A DNA stretch of 35,561 nt from Cystobacterineae bacterium (GTDB lineage: Bacteria > Myxococcota > Myxococcia > Myxococcales > Myxococcaceae). The stretch's first letter is position 1. The number at the start of each line of letters is the position of its first letter. Positions 1-7,219 of the stretch are shown here, in pieces. Location of the stretch: NCBI GenBank assembly GCA_009782175.1, contig WRKR01000031.1, positions 1 through 35,561 of the forward strand. Direction: 5' to 3'. The notes beneath the pieces are model-generated. The model had not been told where the DNA came from. It was given only the letters and a program-made list of their open reading frames with translations, and searched no databases. A program made the position numbers and the translations under genes.

Positions 1-46
1 TAGGAAGCAACCGACGATGAGCCCCGCAGGGCCCTCGGAGAGTGGC

Positions 47-550
47 TTTTTTTGGTTACTTTTTTTGTCCAGACAAAAAAAGTGACTCGCCGGGAGGCGA
101 AACCTCCCCCCGCTGAAAGCGAAAAAAACCCTTCGCCGGAGGCGACTCTCCCCTCCCCGGAGGGGAAAAAATAAAAACCCCCCACAAAAAAAACTTTTTC
201 CTTTGAAAATAGCCGGGCCGCAGGCCCACTCTGCAAAACAACCCTGCCCGGGAGGGCAAAAAAAACCCTCATTTAAAATGCCCGCGCCAGGCGAAAAAAC
301 AGTTCTGAATCAATTTTGCTTCATCCAATAAACAAAGAATGCTATGTTCCTCGTGCTGCACGAAATATCGTGTGGCCGGGCTTAGTAGTCCGCGTTACGT
401 AATGAAGAAAGGTAGGTGAAGCGAAAGAAGGGCCTTCGCTCCTCCCTTTTAGAGCCTCCGGGTTGCCCGGCGGCGCAGGCGCAGGAGCCGAAAGGCTCGC
501 CGGTCTTTCGTTACGTACCGGTCTACTAACTCGTTTGGGCCGCCATACAT
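47..550 (+). repeat. Structured intergenic repeat, left copy
   Basis: This non-coding block shares collinear segments with the reverse complement of 35083-35490. Shared parts, in order, are a T7/A7 hairpin (54-86), the string CTTCGCCGGAGGCGAC, the string CTCATTTAAAATGCCCG, AACAAAGAATGCTAT, a GAAA-loop hairpin near 485-498, and CTAACTCGTTTGGGCCGCC near 529-547. Many short GC-rich stems with 2-4 nt loops occur throughout. The divergent stretches between conserved blocks, and the retained stems, suggest an old repeat or a structured RNA rather than a coding sequence. ORFs here are short and overlap in several frames without a ribosome site. The block ends about 100 bp before the small gene at 648. 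Positions 1-46 show nothing I recognise. Confidence 0.75.
54..86. terminator. T-rich hairpin, possible bidirectional terminator
   Basis: GGTTACTTTTTTTGT and ACAAAAAAAGTGACT form a 15-bp stem with two G-T wobbles around a CCAG loop. The stem is mostly T/A7 flanked by a few GC pairs. The same hairpin occurs inverted at 35445-35478. It could terminate transcription arriving from beyond the window edge on either strand, or be the boundary of the repeat element. Confidence 0.5.
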
Positions 551-592
551 GCGTCTCAAACGAGGGTTTGGGCTGCTGCACTGAGCCCAAAC
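530..592 (+). other. Two consecutive hairpins in the leader of the 648 gene
   Basis: Two perfect inverted repeats lie side by side. CTCGTTTG (530-537) pairs with CAAACGAG (557-564), loop 19 nt. GTTTGGGCT (566-574) pairs with AGCCCAAAC (584-592), loop 9 nt. They share the GTTTGGGC core, so the copies could also pair with each other in alternative folds. They lie 55-118 bp upstream of the ATG at 648, where a structured 5' leader would be expected. There is no T tract that would make either a clear terminator. Confidence 0.5.
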
Positions 593-647
593 GGCGCCGA
601 CCACAGGGTGGAAAAATTTAACCCCCAACACGGAAGAGGAAGGCACC

Positions 648-1109
648 ATGGCCGACAATGGAGAAAACAGAAAAGCTGAGCAGCCCCTGCACAACAGACA
701 AAACCCGCAAGGCAAATACCCCAACAAAACAGGCAGGGGTATACACGAAAAAACCACAATTATACTCAAGGCGGTGGAGCCTCCTGAAGAAGAAGCTGAA
801 GCTGAAACAACACCCCCACCTCAAAGGGTGTGGCCCCCAAGGCCCCCACCGCCACCTCTCAAACAAGCGAGGGTTTTGCCGCGCCAAAGTTTTTTTAAAA
901 AACTGCTGGAGCCTTTTTTGGCGCCCAGGCGCATTGAGAAACGCTTGGAAGAGTTTTGGGTAGAGTTGGGCAAGGGGGAGCAAAGCAATGGGGCGTTGCA
1001 CTGCAGAATAGAAATACTCAACAAGGTGGTTATGGAGCAGCAGCTCAGCATTGACAAAATGTGGGGTGTGCTGGCCAGAATGTCCGACCGCATTTGGGAG
1101 CGCAAATAG
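648..1109 (+). CDS. Small hypothetical protein (153 aa), Pro-rich then helical
   Basis: I do not recognise this protein. The ATG at 648 has a strong ribosome site (GAGGAAGG, 5 nt spacing), the main reason for calling it real. Residues 1-50 are polar and probably disordered. Residues 44-70 hold an acidic run followed by proline tracts (TTPPPQRVWPPRPPPPP). Residues 80-153 are charged and look helical, ending in a segment with LSIDKMWGVLARMSDRIW. There is no signal peptide or membrane segment, so it is probably cytoplasmic. It stands alone, converging on mnmA, and is preceded by the left copy of the structured repeat. Its C-terminal D-x-MW-xx-L pattern loosely resembles that of the unknown protein at 34579-35001 (KMDAMWAGLTERLSKF), which follows the other repeat copy; this may be chance. 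Confidence 0.6.
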   Translation: MADNGENRKAEQPLHNRQNPQGKYPNKTGRGIHEKTTIILKAVEPPEEEAEAETTPPPQRVWPPRPPPPPLKQARVLPRQSFFKKLLEPFLAPRRIEKRLEEFWVELGKGEQSNGALHCRIEILNKVVMEQQLSIDKMWGVLARMSDRIWERK

Positions 1110-1115
1110 TTTCAA

Positions 1116-1390
1116 GAGGCAAGCTAAAGCTTCCCTCCGCTCCATGAAGGAAGAAAATGCACTTGCTTAAGTGAAAACAACGGCATTGCCCCAAGGCGCG
1201 TTTTTCACTCCCTAACAGTGTCAGTTTTTGTTGACATTTTGTCGTTTAAAACATGACACAATGTCGGGTTCTGTTGACATTGGGTGCATGGGTTTGAGCT
1301 GTGTTCCTTCATGGAGTGGAGTAGGCGGGCAAAGCGAGCCTCGCTTTAGCTCGTCTCACGAAGAGCTTATGTCAACATAAAACCACCCTA
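1116..1390. repeat. Convergent-intergenic repeat element, copy A
   Basis: This fills the gap between the convergent 648 gene and mnmA. It begins GAGGCAAGCT and ends with a 33-bp block (1358-1390) matching 29463-29495 at 25 of 33 positions without gaps; in both copies the final CTA is the reverse complement of the neighbouring gene's TAG stop. Inside are long inverted arms: 1135-1152 pairs with 1304-1321 (core TCCATGAAGGAA), and AGCTAAAGC (1122-1130) pairs with GCTTTAGCT (1343-1351). AGTGAAAA (1170-1177) pairs with TTTTCACT (1202-1209). There is no ORF or ribosome site. It looks like a MITE-like or REP-like element; no transposase is nearby. Confidence 0.55.
1219..1279. promoter_or_regulatory. 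Array of three TGTC-N10/11-GACA inverted repeats
   Basis: Three dyads follow each other: 1219-1236 (TGTC, 10 nt, GACA), 1240-1258 (TGTC, 11 nt, GACA) and 1262-1279 (TGTC, 10 nt, GACA). Their centres are 21.5 bp apart, about two helical turns, so proteins bound to them would sit on one face of the DNA. Outer dyads also share TGTTGACATT. TTGACA matches a sigma-70 -35 box, but no -10 box follows at 16-18 bp. Because the array lies between two converging genes, an ordinary operator for either is unlikely. The binding protein is unknown. Confidence 0.55.
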
Positions 1391-2485
1391 AGGTAGGTGG
1401 ATCCACCCTCTGCCGAGGACGCGGCTCTGTGCATAAAAAACAGCTGCTTGCCCGGGTGTAACCGCGCGAACGGGGTGGTGGAGCTCCACGGTGACGCAGC
1501 TGCCCTCGCGTTTGAGCAGGGTTGCTTGCACAGCGGCGTGGCGGGAGCGGACTTGGACCTCGCACACACTGCCTGGCGCCGGCTCCACAAGCCAATTCAT
1601 CCCCGTCGCCACAAAGCGGTGTGAGAGCAAAGCCTCTTCCCGGTCCGTCACGATAAGGGCAGCATCCTCATTGCGCAGCGCTTTCACCCACAGCCGCTTG
1701 CTTGAGGGCACCTCTAAGCCCCTGCGCTGGCCGACAGTAAAGTTGTGGAGGCCTCGGTGCTGCCCCAACGGCTTGTTTGCCTCATCCACAATGGGCCCCG
1801 CTCTGCCCACAGCGCAAAAGCGCTCGCGCAGCATGTCGGCGAAGGAGTTTTCAGCGCTGACCAGGCAGGCATCCTGGCTGTCACGCACCTTGGCGGTGCT
1901 AAGCCCCATGGCGCACCCCAGCGCGCGGACGGCTGCCTTCTCGAGGTGGCCGAGGGGAAAGAGGACTGCGGAGAGTTGGGCCTTGCTCAGGCCTGCGAGA
2001 AAATAGGACTGATCCTTCTCCCCATCCACCCCGCGAAAGAGGGCGGGCTCACCCTTAAGGGAGTGCTCCACTCTGGCATAGTGGCCTGTTGCGACCTGCG
2101 GAATGCCGAGGCGTTGCGCCCAGGAGAGCAGCAGGCCGAATTTGATGTGCTCATTGCAAAGCAGGCAGGGGCTGGGCGTCCGGCCGGCCGAATATTCCTC
2201 CCAAGCGGGGCGGAGGACTTCCAGCTCAAACGCCCGCGTGCAATCCACAACATAGTGCGCAATGCCCAGTTGCCCCGCTACTGCACGCGCCCGGGCAATG
2301 CCATCCACGCCGCAACAAGAGCGGCTCTCTTTGGCCTCGTGGCACTCTTGGAGCTTCAGCGTAACGCCAATGGGCTGTAGCCCCTCTTTTTGGAGGAGAG
2401 CAGCAGCAACACTGCTGTCAACGCCGCCACTCATGGCGACGACAATGCGTGGGCCCTGGCGCGCTCCAGAGGCTTCCCAACTCAT
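1388..2485 (-). CDS. mnmA: tRNA-specific 2-thiouridylase MnmA
   Basis: MnmA transfers sulfur to U34 of tRNA Lys, Glu and Gln with ATP, making the s2U part of the wobble modification. At 365 aa it has the family's usual length. The PP-loop SGGVDSS is at residues 19-25. The two catalytic cysteines are C110 in PCLLCNEHIKFG and C207 in DSQDACLV, and the tRNA-binding ATGHYAR and QRRGLEVP segments are present. The ATG at 2485 follows GGAGGG and overlaps the stop of the upstream cysteine desulfurase by 4 bp (ATGA), so the two are translationally coupled. The desulfurase is the natural sulfur donor for this enzyme. The TAG stop coincides with the end of repeat copy A. Confidence 0.96.
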   Translation of the reverse strand: MSWEASGARQGPRIVVAMSGGVDSSVAAALLQKEGLQPIGVTLKLQECHEAKESRSCCGVDGIARARAVAGQLGIAHYVVDCTRAFELEVLRPAWEEYSAGRTPSPCLLCNEHIKFGLLLSWAQRLGIPQVATGHYARVEHSLKGEPALFRGVDGEKDQSYFLAGLSKAQLSAVLFPLGHLEKAAVRALGCAMGLSTAKVRDSQDACLVSAENSFADMLRERFCAVGRAGPIVDEANKPLGQHRGLHNFTVGQRRGLEVPSSKRLWVKALRNEDAALIVTDREEALLSHRFVATGMNWLVEPAPGSVCEVQVRSRHAAVQATLLKREGSCVTVELHHPVRAVTPGQAAVFYAQSRVLGRGWIHLP

Positions 2486-3621
2486 CGACCCTCCCGCATG
2501 CTTTGGGTGGCCTGAACGAGAATTTCAACTGCACGCAATACCTCCTCCTGGCTGTTCTCTCGTCCGAAGGAGAAGCGCAAGGAGGAGCGGGCCTGTGCGG
2601 GTGAGCGCCCCATCGCCATGAGTATATGCGAGGGCTCATGGCTCAGGCTGCTGCACGCCGCCCCCGTGGAAATACACAGCCCAAGGAGCTCAAGCTTTAT
2701 GGCGAGTGCTTCCCCGTCCAAACCTTCAAAGCTCAGGTTGGAGGTGTTGGAAAGCCTCGGGGCCGCTTGAGCATTCACCACCACCCCGGGGAGCCGCTCG
2801 AGGGCTGCAGCCTCGAAGGAAGCGCGCAGAGCACCCATGTGGGCGGCGTCTTCCTGGAGGCGCTCTGCGGCAAGCTCGCAAGCCTTGCCAAAACCCACAA
2901 TGGCCGCAACGTTTTCCGTGCCAGGCCGAAGCCCGCGCTCCTGGTGCCCTCCAAAGCTGAGCGCGGACAAGGGTGTCCCCCGACGCAGAAACAACGCGCC
3001 CATGCCCTTGGGGCCGTGCAGCTTGTGCCCAGACAAGGAAAGCATGTCCACGCCAAGCGCCTTCACATCAATGGGAATTTTTCCTGCTGCCTGCACAGCA
3101 TCGCTGTGGAGCACAATGCCAAGCTCGCGAGCTCTCTCGGACAGAGCGCCCACCGGCTGCAGTGTGCCCATGTCATTGTTGGCCAGCATGAGCGAGGCCA
3201 TCAGCATGCCTTCGCAGAGTGAGGAGCGCGCCGCAGCCAACTCGAGAAGGCCGTCGCCGTCGACGCCGAGCAAGAGGAGTGTGCCACCCCTTTCTGCCAC
3301 GTGGCGGCAGGGAGTGAGGACGGAATGGTGCTCAATGGCGCTTGCAGCCATGCGAGGGTGAGGGCAACGCGAGGAGGCCACTGTCCCCAGGAGGGCGAGG
3401 TTGTTGGACTCGGTTCCGCCACTCGTAAAAACCAACTCGTCAGGCTGCGCGCCGATGAGGTGGGCCACCTGCGCACGGGCCTTGTCGAGTGCTCGACGCG
3501 CTTCTTGTCCGAAGGTGTGGATGCTTGATGGGTTGCCGAGCCTTGGGCCAAGCCACGGCAACATTTCCTCCAGCACGGATGGATCCACCGCCGTCGTCGA
3601 GTTATGGTCGAGGTAGAGCAT
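2482..3621 (-). CDS. Cysteine desulfurase, NifS/IscS family
   Basis: This is a PLP enzyme that takes sulfur from cysteine as an enzyme persulfide and hands it to partners such as MnmA and Fe-S scaffolds. Numbering from the ATG at 3621 (379 aa), the Schiff-base lysine is K200 in SLSGHKLHGPKG. The persulfide cysteine is C323 in STGAACSSLSHEPSHIL, a NifS-like active-site loop. YLDHNSTT lies at the N terminus as expected. The ATG at 3621 follows GAGGGGGAGCC. An in-frame ATG at 3681 also has a good site (AAGGAGG) and would add 20 residues without family similarity, so the shorter start is preferred. It overlaps mnmA by 4 bp. No iscU or iscR is adjacent, so tRNA thiolation is the clearest role. NifS and IscS cannot be told apart here. 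Confidence 0.93.
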   Translation of the reverse strand: MLYLDHNSTTAVDPSVLEEMLPWLGPRLGNPSSIHTFGQEARRALDKARAQVAHLIGAQPDELVFTSGGTESNNLALLGTVASSRCPHPRMAASAIEHHSVLTPCRHVAERGGTLLLLGVDGDGLLELAAARSSLCEGMLMASLMLANNDMGTLQPVGALSERARELGIVLHSDAVQAAGKIPIDVKALGVDMLSLSGHKLHGPKGMGALFLRRGTPLSALSFGGHQERGLRPGTENVAAIVGFGKACELAAERLQEDAAHMGALRASFEAAALERLPGVVVNAQAAPRLSNTSNLSFEGLDGEALAIKLELLGLCISTGAACSSLSHEPSHILMAMGRSPAQARSSLRFSFGRENSQEEVLRAVEILVQATQSMREGR

Positions 3622-3690
3622 GGCTCCCCCTCTCACTTCCGCGTGCGGACAAGCTGAATGCTTGTGCCGCCCTCTCCACATGTGCCTCCT

Positions 3691-3942
3691 TCACAACAGC
3701 CTGGCCTCCTTCTCCCGGGTGCTGAGCAGCTCATTCATGGAGGCGCTGCAATAGCCCTCCAGGGCGACATACCCACAGCCCTTTGGGCGGCAGATGTGGA
3801 CACTCTGCTGGCGAAGCTCAGTCCCCATGGCGTGCGGAAGTTCCGCGGGCAACGCTTTGCCTCGTTTCGCTCTCTCCATAGAGGGGTTATCTAACCCATG
3901 CATAAGGCGTATGCTTATATTTAACTTGTGAGGAACAACCAT
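3691..3942 (-). CDS. Doubtful small ORF upstream of the cysteine desulfurase
   Basis: An 83-aa reading frame lies 70 bp upstream of the desulfurase start on the same strand. It has a small Cys cluster (CRPKGCGYVALEGYC, near residues 51-65) but no family that I recognise. Starts at 3942 or 3879 lack a convincing ribosome site. It could be a short leader peptide gene, a decayed gene or chance. The Cys spacing made me consider an IscR-like remnant, but nothing else agrees. Confidence 0.25.
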   Translation of the reverse strand: MVVPHKLNISIRLMHGLDNPSMERAKRGKALPAELPHAMGTELRQQSVHICRPKGCGYVALEGYCSASMNELLSTREKEARLL

Positions 3943-4087
3943 GGAAACTCAACCAGAAGGGGTTTTAGGCTGTGGCATAGGTTGTTTTCAGAAGAAAGTT
4001 TTTTTTGCGGCTTTCTAAAGCTCACCTGGCCCCGCTCTGTCCCGTTGCCGCCGAGGGGGCAGGGGAAGTGGAGCGAGGCCAGGAAAG

Positions 4088-4106
4088 AGGCCCTTGGCCA
4101 GGGCCT
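4088..4106 (-). terminator. Candidate terminator after the lipoprotein gene
   Basis: AGGCCCT (4088-4094) and AGGGCCT (4100-4106) form a perfect 7-bp stem with a 5-nt loop, 31 bp beyond the stop of the minus-strand lipoprotein gene. On the minus strand the stem is followed only by CTTTCC, so the T tract is poor. The rest of 3943-4136 shows no gene; it includes a shorter stem AGAAAG/CTTTCT with a T8 run near 4000-4016. Confidence 0.4.
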
Positions 4107-4136
4107 TTGGAGAGCATTCTGTGTGGAGGCTTGTTA

Positions 4137-6851
4137 TTAGCCCAAGGGGGTGAAGCAGGTGCATGTTTTGGTATCGCAGCGCATTCCTGCGGGGCAGCCA
4201 CCGCAGGGGGTGGGCTCAGTTGGGCAAGTGCAGACGTCTTTGTCAATGTCACATACCTGTCGTCCCTTGCAATAGTCCAGCTCTTGGAAGTCAAAGGAGA
4301 AGTCATTTTCGCAAGGCAAACGGTTTTCATGGGTGGTTTCCCAAGTGCGATAGGAAATGGCCATGCGGCTATCCTGGTTGGCGGCCGGTCGGCAGTCACC
4401 AAAGAGAGAAACCGACTGGGAGCGGCCGTCATAGTCAAAACCGTGTTGTCGGCTCCTGGGTACGTTGGTTTTGTCACAGGTTTCGCTGTTGAGGGGGTGT
4501 TGAATGGCCACGCGCAGGGAAGCACCCAGGAGGGGTTTTTGTGTTTTCACGCCTCCGTCGCCAATGGCTCTGTCCACAATTTCCGCCATGCTGGTGGAAA
4601 TAGCCGTATCCACGAGGATGGAGGAGGCAACGCCACCTGTGGCATTCACCACACGTTGTATACGTGTCTCTTCGGGGGATTTGGGGACGGTATCATCACC
4701 GCAGGTTTTGCCTGCCGGGCAATATACCGCATTCACCCGAATGGTTTTTCCGGGGCGAATGGCGGGCACAGAAACGGTGGTTTTCCCGTTGGGCACAACG
4801 GTGTCTTTTCCCTGGAAAAAGTCGACAAAGTGTTGAATGCCCTCCCAGGTGGACGCGCTTGCGTTCGCGCCATAGAGGCTTGTGGTTTGATCCTCCGCAT
4901 CGCTCAAAGCAATCACCACAATGTTGGCATCCTCCCTAAGCCGAATGTGCTCTTTCGCCCCAGGTGCGCTCATGTCCATGAGTGCCAGGCGTGCAGCCCC
5001 CAATGTACCTTCATAGCCATGGCCGGAAATGCCAATCCAACAGCCGCCGTTGTTTCCATGGAGGGTGGTGTTTCCGCCGCAGGTCGGCGCAGGCATAGCA
5101 CTGTTCCACTTGCCTGTGCACTTGCCTGCGTTGCACGTGCTGTCTTGGGTGAGCCAGGCTTGGAATTGTTGCGCATTGTTTGTGAAGCCGCGGACAATGC
5201 CCGTGTTTCTCTCGCCACTCGTATGATAGGAAGAGGTCACCAGGGCCACGCGCCAATCCAGAGTACTGTTGTTTAAGGCTTTGGCCATGGCGGTGGCGGC
5301 CGAAGAGAGTCTGTTTTGCGAAGTCCCCATGGAAGCCGAATCATCCACGACAAACAGAATGTCCACGGGTTGGCGCATGGCCATGGAGCGCTCGCAGTGC
5401 ACCACGGTGCGGTCAAAATAGCGCGCCAAAGCCGCGCCACCGGCCACGTCAGCCACACCGAAAAATCCACTGCTTCCACTGAAGGCGTTGTTGTCGAGTG
5501 CCACCGCCACCACCACAATAACTTCGCCATTGCTGCGCAGCACATATTGCGCGCGAATATATTGAGTGCTGCCGGTTGGGCTGTTGTGTGTGGGCAAGGT
5601 GTCCTCTCCATTTCCCTCCCCCAGGAGAAGCCGGGCAATGTCATTCGCACGCGCTGCGGGGCTCATATTGCCCGGTCCAGAAACGGTGAAAGTGAGGCTC
5701 AAAGCATTGGCTTCTGTTGAAGGTGCATCCCAGGAGGCGAAGTCACTCATAACTGCGTTTCCGCCGAGGTAGACGGATTGAGCCATGGCCAAAAGGCGCA
5801 AGGCCGCAAGGCTGTGCACATCTCCCATGTCCTGCCACGCCGCATGTCGCCAAGCCACGAAGGCAACATGCCTTGAGGCATCCAAGCCCATAAGGCCCCT
5901 GGTGTATATACCCGCATGCTCACGCCGAATGTCAACATGGCTATCTGCAAAACCCATGGGCAAACCCAGCGCTATTTGCGCGGCAAAATGTCGTTGTATG
6001 TCAATCTGCACCAGGTTGTCTGTGCGGCAAGCATTCAGTGTCTCTTCGTCGCTGGGGTCCTCCGGGTTTAAGTTGTCTGTCTCTTGGAGTTCCATCTCAA
6101 AGCAACCATTTTTGTTGGTATCCTCGGCACCGTCTTCAATGCCATCTCCGTCGGTGTCGGGGTTGAGAGGGTTGGTTATTCTGCGTTGGCTTTGAGTGGG
6201 GCATTCTGTGGCATAGCGCGTCACTTCTGAGCAGAGGGGGTCCGGGTGTTTGTCATGCCTTTTTTCTCTCAGCAACAGCCCTTGCATGACACCCCATTCC
6301 AATCCATCCCAGAGGCCGTCATTGTCGCTATCGGGGTTGGTTGGGTTTGTTTCTTCCCTATCCATGCGGCCATTTTTATTTTTGTCTTCATCTCCGTCTG
6401 AAAGGCCGTCGCAGTCGGTGTCAATGCGCGTGGGGTCCGTCATGGTTCTTCCCGTCGCGGACAGCAAATGTGTGGGGAAATAATTTTCGCACAGAGGGTC
6501 CGGAGAAAAAGAGCGGCCTGTTTCAACGCCATCCCAAATGCCGTCGCCATCGGTATCGCGCTTGAAAGGGTCCGTCTTCCGTCCGTTGGGATAGACTTTT
6601 TCTATTTCTTCTCTGTCTGGAATTCCGTCACAATCCAAGTCGTGGTGGGGGTCGTCCGGGTTAAGCTCACGCAGTGGAGGCAGAGGTACTTCTTCAAAGG
6701 AGCCATAATGCTCTTTGGGTTTTGTGGGGGGCTCTATTTCGACGACTTCTTCTGGTGCTTCTGGCCAATCCCAGTAGCCTGAATCTATCCTCCCTCCTGA
6801 GCACCCCAGAGGAAACAACAGCAGCATGGACCATATGGATAGGATTTTCAC
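4137..6851 (-). CDS. Lipoprotein with thrombospondin type 3 repeats and a vWA domain
   Basis: A predicted surface or periplasmic lipoprotein of 904 aa. The GTG at 6851 is preferred because AAGGGAG lies 8 nt upstream and it gives a clean signal peptide (MKILSIWSMLLLFPLGC) with the lipid-carrying Cys at 17; an upstream ATG at 6884 would add 11 charged residues. Residues 70-250 hold repeated calcium-binding D-x-D-x-DG motifs of the thrombospondin type 3 kind (DTDGDGIWDG, DTDCDGLSDG, DSDNDGLWDG, DTDGDGIEDG). Residues 495-700 form a von Willebrand A domain with the MIDAS motif DDSASMG. The C-terminal 60 residues are Cys-rich (VCTCPTEPTPCGGCPAGMRC). Such proteins are common in Myxococcota; the ligand is unknown. 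The gene stands apart, 368 bp from map. Confidence 0.85.
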   Translation of the reverse strand: MKILSIWSMLLLFPLGCSGGRIDSGYWDWPEAPEEVVEIEPPTKPKEHYGSFEEVPLPPLRELNPDDPHHDLDCDGIPDREEIEKVYPNGRKTDPFKRDTDGDGIWDGVETGRSFSPDPLCENYFPTHLLSATGRTMTDPTRIDTDCDGLSDGDEDKNKNGRMDREETNPTNPDSDNDGLWDGLEWGVMQGLLLREKRHDKHPDPLCSEVTRYATECPTQSQRRITNPLNPDTDGDGIEDGAEDTNKNGCFEMELQETDNLNPEDPSDEETLNACRTDNLVQIDIQRHFAAQIALGLPMGFADSHVDIRREHAGIYTRGLMGLDASRHVAFVAWRHAAWQDMGDVHSLAALRLLAMAQSVYLGGNAVMSDFASWDAPSTEANALSLTFTVSGPGNMSPAARANDIARLLLGEGNGEDTLPTHNSPTGSTQYIRAQYVLRSNGEVIVVVAVALDNNAFSGSSGFFGVADVAGGAALARYFDRTVVHCERSMAMRQPVDILFVVDDSASMGTSQNRLSSAATAMAKALNNSTLDWRVALVTSSYHTSGERNTGIVRGFTNNAQQFQAWLTQDSTCNAGKCTGKWNSAMPAPTCGGNTTLHGNNGGCWIGISGHGYEGTLGAARLALMDMSAPGAKEHIRLREDANIVVIALSDAEDQTTSLYGANASASTWEGIQHFVDFFQGKDTVVPNGKTTVSVPAIRPGKTIRVNAVYCPAGKTCGDDTVPKSPEETRIQRVVNATGGVASSILVDTAISTSMAEIVDRAIGDGGVKTQKPLLGASLRVAIQHPLNSETCDKTNVPRSRQHGFDYDGRSQSVSLFGDCRPAANQDSRMAISYRTWETTHENRLPCENDFSFDFQELDYCKGRQVCDIDKDVCTCPTEPTPCGGCPAGMRCDTKTCTCFTPLG

Positions 6852-7219
6852 GGAACAATCTCCCTTCGAGCCTTGCCGGCCCAAGGCTTTTGGATGTCGC
6901 TTTCATGCCCCCTGTCCAATGCCAACGCCGCCGGCACCACAGCAACAGCGCCACAGCACCGCGGCCACACCACAGCGGCAGCACGGTTCCAAAGAGAGGT
7001 TCCCACGCTCTTCATCTTTGTAGAGTTAACCTAGCCATGCATTTCCCCGGCGCAATGTATCCATTTGTCAGCCGGCTTCATTTTTTTCATTCCACTTTTG
7101 AAAGCCCCCCGTTTTGCGTGGAATGTAGAATAGAAAATGCGGTGTGGGTATTGCTGAAGTGTGTTGTGGTGCGGGTGAAAGCTGAAGGAAGGAATGTCTG
7201 GAAGTGTTGGGGTGGTTTT
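6852..7219. other. Intergenic region without a recognised gene
   Basis: This is the 368-bp gap between map and the lipoprotein gene, both on the minus strand. It holds the lipoprotein's ribosome site and presumably its promoter, though I find no convincing -35/-10 pair. One perfect 8-bp inverted repeat is present, CATTCCAC (7088-7095) and GTGGAATG (7118-7125), with a 22-nt spacer. Reading frames on the plus strand here lack ribosome sites and extend antisense into the neighbouring genes. Confidence 0.5.

Noticed and set aside
342-769. Short minus-strand frames in the left repeat
   Set aside because: Overlapping, low-complexity, without initiation signals, and the region is better explained by hairpins.
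1745-2380. 211-aa plus-strand reading frame
   Set aside because: Antisense to mnmA, whose catalytic motifs are on the minus strand.
4005-5276. 423-aa plus-strand reading frame
   Set aside because: It is antisense to the lipoprotein gene, whose minus-strand frame has clear calcium-repeat and vWA motifs; the plus frame has no family motif or ribosome site.
7088-7125. 8-bp inverted repeat as a terminator of map
   Set aside because: The spacer is 22 nt and on the minus strand it is followed by A7 instead of T, so it is not an intrinsic terminator.
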